Shown: positions 55,549 through 64,000 of the stretch, piece by piece
Layout: every line of letters begins with the position of its first letter
How positions within the stretch are numbered: position 1 is the stretch's first letter
Assembly (NCBI GenBank): GCA_010279815.1
Contig: QEOQ01000092.1
Span: 329,701 to 393,700 of the forward strand
Length of the DNA: 64,000 nucleotides
DNA from: Brachionus plicatilis
Taxonomy: Eukaryota > Rotifera > Eurotatoria > Ploima > Brachionidae
Direction of reading: 5' to 3'
Notes under the pieces: model-generated
Told to the model about the DNA's origin: nothing
Databases searched by the model: none
Seen by the model: the letters and a program-made list of their open reading frames with translations, nothing else
Made by a program: the position numbers and the translations under genes

Positions 55549-58500
55549 ATGCCAGGTACTCGACGTGGACTGGTAGCGCCTCAGAATACGTTTCTTGAAA
55601 ATATTGTGCGCCGATGCAATGGATCACGTAACAAAAATTAGTCAAATCATAATTTAGATCTTAATTTTATTGAGCTTTTTGTTAATAGATAATGCTTTTT
55701 TGCTGGCCAATGCCCAAATAATCGACTATCCTGTTGTCTATTGCAATGAGGGTTTTACTCGATTGTCGGGATACAGCAAAACAGAGATAATGCAAAAAAG
55801 CAGCACTTGTTCATTTATGTGGGGTGATCTAACAGATGAAGAGACAAAAAAAAAAGTCGACCAAGCATTCAAGAACAACCATGCTGAAAACATTGAGGTT
55901 CTAATTTATAAAAAGAGCAGTACTATCTTTTATTTATATAAAAATTAAATTTTTTTTTATTTTTTTCAAATTTCTAATTTCCAATAATTGGGTATTTTAC
56001 TGAATTTTTTTGTATTCTAAGAAACTCCAATATGGATATCTATGCACATAGCACCAATAACCAACGAGAAAGATGTGGTCGTTCTATTTTTATGCACTTT
56101 TATGGACATTACTGCGTTCAAGCAACCGATTGAAGATGATTCTTCCAAAGGCTTGAGTAAATTTGCTCGTTTAGCTAAATCAGTAACTCGGAACAAGTCA
56201 CTTTTGGTCAATTTTAACAATAACAGTAGTATAAAAACCAGTAAACTTGATGCTTCCAAAACGTCACAATTTTTTCACGTAAAATTCACAAGACTAGATT
56301 TAATTTTTAAATTTTTTTCTTCATTTGCCAATTTAAGACTCTTAATTTCAATGCAGAATTTTTACCTCAATATAGACAAGAAACACCCAAAACACCTCCG
56401 CATATCATACTCCATTATTGTACTTTCAAAACAATTTGGGACTGGATTATTCTTTCACTCACTTTTTACACATCAGTTTTCGTTCCATTTAATGTTGCCT
56501 TTAAATCAAAAACAATGGATGATGTTCCACTACTAGTAGTTGATAGCATCGTTGACGTGGTTTTTTTTCTTGATATAGTACTGAATTTTCACACGACATA
56601 CGTGAGCCAAACTGGAGAAGTTATCTCGGATCCGAGGCTTATTCGATTGAACTATTTGAAAAGCTGGTTTATAATCGATCTTTTGTCATGTTTACCTTAC
56701 GATATTTTTAATGCATTTCAAGATGCCGAGGATGTAAGACCACATGGATAGCATTAAAAATAATGAATTTAAATTTTCTTTTTTTTTTTTACTTTTTTAA
56801 AGAGATATGGTAGCATTTTTAGCGCTTTAAAAGTTGTCAGACTTTTGAGATTAGGTCGAGTGGTGCGCAAGCTTGACAATTATCTTGAATATGGTGCAGC
56901 TGTTTTGATATTGTTAATATGTGTATTTGTTCTAATAGCACATTGTACTATTGATTATTATTAATAAAATTTATTTTTATCTATTTATAAGTCTTTATTA
57001 AGGGTTTGCATGCATTTGGTACACGATTGGTTATCATGAAATAAAAGGTCCTCTGGCCAGCAGGGTAATTATTTTTATTTTTTATTTTTTAAATAACAAA
57101 GGCAATCAAAAAACACTCATTACATTAGATCAGATATTGAAAAATTTAAATGCATGATTTTTTTTTTTTAATTGTAATAAGTTCTGACGATAGAATTTTT
57201 TATTAGGAAATAAAAAATTATTATTTTTATTTTGAGAAATTTAGTTTCATAATTAGCACACTTTAAAAATTAATGCAACAATGTTGTTGTTTTTGTTTTT
57301 TTTTTTTTTTGTTCTCTTTTGTTGCGAATTTAACAAAACCCGTTAGATTTTATTTAAAAATTGTCTGAAACTTTTTCTCATAATCATTAAAATTTGATAA
57401 TAATTATGTTTCCGAATAAATTCTTTATTTAACGAGTAAAAATTATTTTTATAATTATATTAACAAGCTTCTCAAATATCTAATAATGAGTTTTATGGCA
57501 TTGTGAACTTTTGTAGGCAAAACAGATTAAAAATCAAACAATTTCTTTTTAAGAGCCTAAAATTGGTTCAGCAAATTGTGTTAGATGGTGCTGTTTGTAT
57601 AGTAAATAAAAATTTTCAGAATTTTGAATCGCAGTCACAATTTGTTACATTTACAAAATAAGTATTTGAGATTTTGAACAAAAGTTATAAATTGCAAAAA
57701 TTATTTTCGATATGTTCCACATTATCTAAATAAAGGGCCATTTTGTCGGGGTTGTGAAGTTGGTTTCAATTCGATCATTTCAATTCAGAAAAACTTGAAT
57801 AACTCTTTTACTAAAAGATATAATTTAGTTCTATAAAATGCTCAATTCTTAGCAAATTTGCTTGATTCAGTAAAATAAGTCTGCAAAATACTCTGCAATT
57901 TTCTGCATTTTGCACGCCATTAAAAAGTATTCAAATCAATTGTGGACTTAATTTGCAGAGTTTTTGCAGACATATATTTTCGGATTAAGCAAAGTTGCTT
58001 AAACATTAAGCATTTTACAGAACAAAATTATTCTTAACAGTAAAAAATTTATTCAAATTTTTCTGAATTGAAACGATCGAATTGAAATGAACTACAGAGC
58101 CTCCATTTTGTCAAAAATACGCACCATTTTAAAATAAGAGTTTGAGTGAATTTAACAATTTGAATACTGAAATTTAAATAATTTTTTTTCATTTTAATGT
58201 ACAAATTTAAAAGAATTTTAAAATAAAAAAAAATAAAAAACATGCAAATTACATTGAGAATTGTTTAAATGTCCGAATTCTTAAGTCAAGTCCTAGTCCA
58301 GCCTTAATTTTTTTTAAGTTCAAATAAATCATGTGACCGTGGTTGTGACTTATTATTTTTTTCCGTTCCAGGCACTTAAAGTAGCGGCTTGTTTTAAGTC
58401 AAGGTCACTAGAAACAAACAAATTTAAAGTCCAGATTTGGACTTGACTTAACACTTTTAAAATTTTAAACAACTCTGAATTTATTTTAGGCATTTTTAAA

Positions 58501-61500
58501 TTAAAATTTTGTAAGTTTTTTAATAAATTTACTAAGTTTTCACATTGTAAATATAAAAAAGCAATTGACAAAAAAGATATATTGTTTGGTTTTAAAGACG
58601 CTATTGTTTTATAGGCACTGTGAATTTTGCAACAAAGAACAAAAAAAAAAATTTTAAAATGAAAAAACTTTTTTACTTTAAGTCTGAAAATTGTTCTGCA
58701 AAACGTATCAGCTAATACAAAATTCTCTGCAATAAGAATTCTCTGCAAAGATCAGTTTTAAATTATTTGACTTACAACCACTGTTTTATTTACACATTCT
58801 ACTACCTTTAAATAATTATTGATGAATAAAATGAAGTTAGCAGTAAATATTTTAAAAATGCGTTCATCTAAATTAAATTTATCTTTTATTTTAGTTTTTT
58901 CCCAAAGAGATTTCACAGATATACATAGATCAAAAATAATAAAAGGTTAAAAAAAAGCAAGTCTTATCAATTCAAGAATTTAAAATTATTTTATTTAAAT
59001 TAAATTAAAGATTATTGATGTTGTAGTAAAAAAAACAGTGGTGTTTGATCAAATAATATAAAACTGATTTTTTCTTATTAACTATTCGATGATTTATATT
59101 TTCACTACAAAATTTTCCCAAAAATTTTTAATTTTACATAAAAATAAGTAAAACCTGGAAAAGAATGATGATTTTTTTTTATTTTTCATAATAAAATTAA
59201 TTAAATATTTTGGAAAAGAATCCAATTTTATATTTTTCTTACCAAAATACTCTTTTTTTTTGGCCGTAAGAATTTTAGGACGATTTTACTAAAATTTACC
59301 TATTTTTATGTAATCAAGCGTAATTTTTGGTAAAATTAAATATTCTTACCCACTAATATTCGTAAGATTACTAAAGATTACTAATAATGATGTAAAATTA
59401 CGTTTTAAATATGTATTAAAAAAGTATTTAAAAAGCACTGTTTTTCATTTTTGATCTCGGTTATAAAATTCACAATGCGTATAAAACATTAACGCTAAAA
59501 TTAGAAAGTAGACTAAAAAATGTATCTTTGCATTTGTTGTCTAAGGTTGAATATGGCTGGTTAACTCATTTAGACCGAGTTAGTGGAAAAAATTGCATTT
59601 ATTCATCTCGGAACATCACTGATTTGTCATCAACGTGCCGCAAATCAGCTTATATTACTGCGCTGTACTATACAATGACATCCTTAACCAGCATCGGCTT
59701 CGGAAATGTTGCTGCCAATACAGATCTAGAAAAAGTATTTACGACAGTTATGATGTTGGTTGGATGTAAAGTTGATCAATCATCTAAATAAATATGAATT
59801 AATTTCTTAATCTATTTAGCCCTATTGTATGCCAGCATATTTGGCAATGTGACTACAATTTTTACACAAATGTATTCGGCTACGGCTCGCTATCATGAAA
59901 TGCTGAACAATATCCGCGAGTTTATGAAGCTGCATGACATGCCCAAGCAATTACAAGAGCGGGTCATGGACTATGTTGTTTCCACTTGGGCAATTACAAA
60001 AGGAATTGACACGTCCAAAGTATTGAACTACTGTCCAAAAGACATGAAGGCCGACATATGCGTTCATTTGAATAGAAAAGTTTTTGACGAGCATCCAGCT
60101 TTTCGGCTGGCCAGTGATGGTTGTCTTAGGGCTTTGGCAATGCATTTCTCCACCAATCATAGTGCACCTGGCGACATTATTTATCACTGTGGTGAAAGTT
60201 TAGATTTTCTTTGTTTTATAGCTAGCGGGTCACTTGAAGTAGTGCAAGATGACGAAGTTGTGGCAATACTTAGTAATATTATCTAATAATAAAAAATGTT
60301 TGCTGGTCAAAATTTGACTATTTAAACAACGTTTTTTTTTTTTCCTTAGCAAAAGGAGATGTGTTTGGCGATGTTTTCTGGCGAGACAAATCTATCGGAC
60401 AATCAGCTGCCAATGTTCGAGCTTTGACCTATTGCGATTTGCATACAATCAAACGAGAGCGCTTAATCGAAGTGTTGTCCTTTTATCAAGCTTTTGCCAA
60501 TTCGTTTGCAAGAAACATGGTACTCACATACAATTTACGTCACAGGGTAGCTTTTTTATCATTTTTCTTCTCATACACCAAAAAGATACAACAACAACAA
60601 CAACAAAATTTTTTTATTTTTTTTTTTATTCATAAAATTTTCTCCTTTCATATTAAAAATGTTCTCCTTTTTTTGTTAAATTTTTTTCTCAACCAAGATT
60701 ATATTCCGAAAGCTGTCGGACGTGAAACGGGAACAAGAGCTTGCCGACAAAAGCAAAATGGAAGCAATGGACTCAGTTGAAACAACTTCAAGCAATAATA
60801 ATGCAATCAAAAAATTAATAAACAAACTACGCAAGAGAAGTATTGACTCGAGAGCAGAAACAGAGCCATTCCATTCAATCGATAGTGTTTCAAATGCAAA
60901 CGCATTAAATCAATTAAATCAACAATCAATAAGCGCTCTATCACTGGTCTCTGCTCCAGCCATCAATCTGGCAACTTACGGCTTCAATTCAAAGTCAGAG
61001 AACTCGTCGAGCAAATCGACGAGCGGAAGCAATTTGGCACTTCCAAGCAGCGTTTCGGGCCAGAGGCTGATCACAATCAGTGAGCGGAGTGAGCATTCGA
61101 GCAAAAAAAATTCCCAGCCAAGTTCGCCAACAAAAACTAATGCTACATCCAAAATAAAGCTGCCAATATTTCCTCCGCTAAATGAAGCCACTTCGGTGAA
61201 ACAAAAATGGAACATTTTGTTGAGCAAAGCCAAGGGAGGAGTTGAAAACATTCCCAAAGCTTTTTTGAGCTCTACTCCTGAGGAAACCGAACCGATAGAG
61301 TCAAATCAAATCGACGACCAAAGTAATGTATGTCAGCTAAGCAGACAAGCTAAGCCGGCCATTTACAAAACAACTTCAACTGATGCTGCCGAGCTGTTAA
61401 GCTCCAGCTCAAAAGCATTTGAAAGTTGCCACGTATTGAGCTCAAATTTGGAAGAGAGCGGCGGTTTTTTGCTCGACTTGGAAAACATTGACGCTGAACT

Positions 61501-62347
61501 GTTGTCTGCCAAATCTGGTCTACCAACCGATGACGGCCTAAACCGCAACCCCTATCAAATGCTCAAAATGCTCATTTCTCACAGGAACCAACTCAAAAAT
61601 CAAGTGCAAACGCTTAATAATCGAATGGCTAAAATTGATGCCAAAATAGCTGATTTGCTGCACTTGATCACAACTCCTGGTTCAATTTCGAATGCCACCG
61701 ATTTAAACCAAGTAAAAAGTGAATATAGTTTGCAAAAAGAAAACAACAACAACAGCCATTTTCTTCAAGTTCGACCGCAATCTAAAGCAAACTGTTTCGA
61801 CGCATCCTTTTCTTCGTTGACTCTAATCAACAACAACTTGGCACAAAACGTGCATGGTGACCACTATGACAATGATGAATCATTGAGACCCACTTCAAAT
61901 GTGGCACTTAACAGTTTGAATGCAAAGTCTAATGAAAACAATCAAGTGTGCCAGTCTATGCATGACGACGAGAGCCTATTGAATAACAAGACAAAGTTGA
62001 CAATCAAAACAAATCCTCCCAACAAACATCCAAAGGCCCAAGCCAGGATAAAAAAATCCGACCTAGCCGTATCAAATGCATCAGTTGTTAATCAAGCAGT
62101 TGAAAGTGCCACAGCTATTTTCAATTCCAAAAATCCATTTTCAACATCAACTTTGAGTGCGTCAACTCATTCGAACTACAACGTAAATTTGATCCCAATG
62201 GAAATAGGAAATACAAAGCGCTTGACCACGTCCAGCTCCGACTACAGCCTCAAAGATATGCAATTCAGACGTTTTTTCGAAAAAAAGAAAGAAAAATCTG
62301 TTTTCGACGAAGAGACTGAAGAAGACAAGTTGTTAGAAAAAAATTAA
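55549..62347 (+). CDS. eag: Ether-a-go-go voltage-gated K+ channel (Kv10 type), 1228 aa, 10 exons
   Basis: Exons: 55549-55627, 55689-55919, 56022-56278, 56338-56733, 56803-56944, 57003-57064, 59546-59765, 59820-60272, 60350-60546, 60698-62347; all GT-AG and phase-consistent. The start [20 protein letters not shown] is the invariant eag PAS-cap. A PAS domain follows (to about 130), then [16 protein letters not shown]1 lies near 221-241, S2 253-273, S3 298-315, S4 330-345 ([13 protein letters not shown]), S5 346-378, the filter SIGFGN at 438-443, then S6, the C-linker ([13 protein letters not shown]) and a cyclic-nucleotide-binding homology domain at about 555-670 ([26 protein letters not shown]). 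The last exon encodes a Ser/Asn-rich tail with a tetramerising coiled coil near 965-1000 ([20 protein letters not shown]). This is a plasma-membrane K+ channel of the KCNH1/5 branch, not erg or elk. Introns are 54-151 bp except intron 6 (2481 bp), which is filled with MITEs. No break in any domain. Confidence 0.97.
57748..58104. mobile_element. hAT-type MITE in eag intron 6 (GGGGTTGTGAAGTT family)
   Basis: Exact 8-bp duplication ATTTTGTC (57740-57747, 58105-58112). 357 bp with inverted ends of about 55 bp (GGGGTTGTGAAGTT; TTTCAATTCAGAAAAACTTG), the uninterrupted relative of 36001-36694. At about 57840-57862 it shows the site where the relative holds a nested hAT, here empty. Confidence 0.88.
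58256..58477. mobile_element. hAT family A MITE in eag intron 6, decayed
   Basis: The right end (inverted) is CAGAGTTGTTTAAAATTTTA, identical to family A over its first 15 bases; the left end GAGAATTGTTTAAATGTCC is degraded. AAGTCAAGTC-type repeats lie at both sides. Flanking octamers ATTACATT and AATTTATT match only partly. No dimerisation tail recognised in this copy. Confidence 0.65.
59035..59433. mobile_element. Degraded relative of the 5331-6808 element in eag intron 6
   Basis: Shares CATAATAAAATTAA, AAATATTTTGGAA and repeated TTACTAAAGATTACTA / GTAAAATTACG motifs with 6640-6780, and ends AAAGCACTG like 6800-6808. Left boundary uncertain. Confidence 0.4.
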
Positions 62348-63867
62348 GCGAGTTAAAAGTGTACATTGGAAATCATTAAATGAAAATTGTTATTTTTAGT
62401 CAGTTTATTTGATTATTTTATATATTTTGATTATTTGCAACTTCAATCAATTTTTTTTAAAGTGTTTGTTTTTTTTTACTTTTTAGGAGTAAACTTATTT
62501 TAATAAATAACATTTGTTGATATTCATTTAGATAAATTTAAATTGATAAAAGTAATTTAAATTAATTTTTTTTTTCTTTTTTTTTCTATTTCAGAATTTA
62601 AGTTTATTTTAATTAACAAATTCATTTTCATAAAATTAAACTTTACCAATAAATTATTTAAAAAAAATAAAAAATATTTGTATAATATGCACAATATGTA
62701 TGATATATGATAAAGCATTTTTTAAAAAGATTTTTCAAAAAAAAAATTATTTTATTTTCAAAAGTATCACAATAAGCGTTATGTCTAAAACATATAACAA
62801 TGGATATTACAAACAAAAAAAAAGATCGGATCGAAATCACCAAAATTTTTATTGAATTCAAATTTTTTTCAAAACATTTATTCCTGATAAACTTAATATA
62901 AGAGTGTACCCATTTTGTATCAAAAAATAAAAATCACCATAAAATTTCGAATCAAAAATAAACAATACAAAGAACCCTCAAAACTTTCAAGATACAGACA
63001 AAAGATTTTGATTATAATTTTGAAAAGAGCATACCAAAATCTAATAGTAACAATTGAAGGCAAATCGAAAAACACTTAAGTAAGCTAAGTAATTTTGAGA
63101 ACAAAAAATTTTTTCCCTTATAAACCCTTTTTTGATTTGAATAAGAACTAAATTTTAAATAACTTTTTTAATACTCTTTGTTTGTTGGATCTTATGAAAG
63201 ATTAGTGGAAACTAAATTTATCAATTTTATGCAAAAATTTCAGCAAAATCGAAAAATCATTTTGAAAGATAAAAATGTCTTTCTATTTTCTGTTATCTTT
63301 TTCTATTAAAATGGAGTAAAAATTTTTACTTAGAAGTAAAAATCTATGCGAATCATCTTTGTTTTTAGAATCTCATGAAAGATTATTGGAAACTCAAGTT
63401 AACAACTTTTCTTTGGCAATATTTTATGCCAAATCCAAAACTAAATCAGAAATCGTGGCCAATTTGAAAAATCGTAATTAAATTTTTCTTGTTTTTCTTA
63501 TATTTATTCTGAACTGTTTTTTTTTTAAATTTCAATAAAAACTTCAAGAAAAAAATTACGAATTCAAGATATATTTTTGACTTTCATAGAACTGCCTTTA
63601 TTGGGGTCCTTTTCCAAAAGTGCCATTTTTTGGAATCTTTTCATAAAACTGGCTTTTTTTTTAAAGTTCAATTTTAAAAGTGGCTTTTTTTGCTTAACTT
63701 TCATAAACAGTACTGATTTGACACGTGGTTTTTAAATAAATTTTAGCAAAATTTACGTAATATAGCATTTATTGCCAACGAGGTCTAGTATGGAACTTTA
63801 AAGTGCTGTATATATTATGTTTCTAATATATACTTGAAAAGAAGCATAATATATCAAAAAAACATAT
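62348..63867. other. 3' flank of eag, AT-rich
   Basis: Holds the probable eag 3' UTR (AATAAA near 62501) and then AT-rich DNA. Short repeated phrases (CTCATGAAAGATTA near 63190 and 63373, followed by GGAAACT) hint at an old internal duplication. No gene seen. Confidence 0.4.
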
Positions 63868-64000
63868 GAACTGGAGCTTAACAGCTCGGCAGCATCAGTT
63901 GAAGTTGTTTTGTAAATGGCCGGCTTAGCTTGTCTGCTTAGCTGACATACATTACTTTGGTCGTCGATTTGATTTGATTCCATCGGTTCGGTTTCCTCAG
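63868..64000 (-). pseudogene. Inverted partial copy of eag exon 10
   Basis: The minus strand from 64000 to 63868 matches eag exon 10 positions 61278-61410 at 130 of 133 bases. The three differences give one conservative change (Ile to Met) and two silent changes. Similarity stops abruptly at 63868, where the open frame runs into unrelated sequence (YVFLIYYASF) and a stop. The copy continues past the window edge, so its full extent, including whether it is a second complete gene, cannot be seen here. A tail-to-tail duplication or an assembly artefact are both possible. Confidence 0.85.

Noticed and set aside
63868..64000. Considered as an exon of the eag gene itself
   Set aside because: It is on the opposite strand and duplicates exon 10, so it cannot be part of the same transcript.
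1..64000. tRNA, rRNA or CRISPR features
   Set aside because: I saw no tRNA-like A/B box pair with a foldable acceptor stem, no rRNA-like conserved blocks, and no regularly spaced direct-repeat array.

Overview
The window is AT-rich eukaryotic DNA from a small invertebrate animal. Metazoan-type genes (a Ski/Sno co-repressor, an Ether-a-go-go potassium channel, a UFM1-specific protease) are split by many very short introns, mostly 47-77 bp, and sit among a dense, mostly decayed load of DNA transposons and non-LTR retrotransposons. A rotifer-like genome would fit, but that is inference; nothing here names the species. The standard genetic code and GT-AG splicing explain every gene model.

Layout. 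1-9.4 kb: transposon remains (HARBI-like, MULE, several hAT MITEs, a foldback element, a jockey-like LINE and a second LINE fragment). 9.4-10.9 kb (-): intact C2H2 zinc-finger gene. 11.2-12.0 kb: Tigger deletion derivative that keeps only its DNA-binding domain. 12.2-18.1 kb: long non-coding stretch with microsatellites leading into ski (18147-24049 +, two coding exons around a 3.6 kb intron). 24.8-27.2 kb: nearly full-length RTE-type LINE. 27.3-43.1 kb: almost pure repeat territory (3 kb long-TIR element, LINE RT fragments, a Tc1-like transposase cut by a hAT element, nested hAT MITEs, palindromic mariner-like and piggyBac MITEs, a long inverted repeat), with one small possible gene at 38.5 kb. 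44.4-50.7 kb: three minus-strand genes (unknown protein, UFSP2, predicted secreted protein). 55.5-62.3 kb: complete ten-exon eag channel whose 2.5 kb intron carries two hAT MITEs. At the right edge an inverted, diverged copy of part of eag exon 10 begins.

The host genes act in unrelated processes: chromatin/SMAD-type transcription control (ski), de-UFMylation (UFSP2), membrane excitability (eag), probable DNA binding (zinc finger) and an unknown secreted product. They are spaced as individual genes; no operon is evident.

I did not find one striking new system. The strongest observations are about genome dynamics: a nested hAT insertion with exact target duplications and an independent empty-site copy inside eag; a hAT family whose non-autonomous copies keep only the transposase dimerisation tail; LINE 3' ends sharing a small hairpin; and the inverted eag duplication at the window edge.
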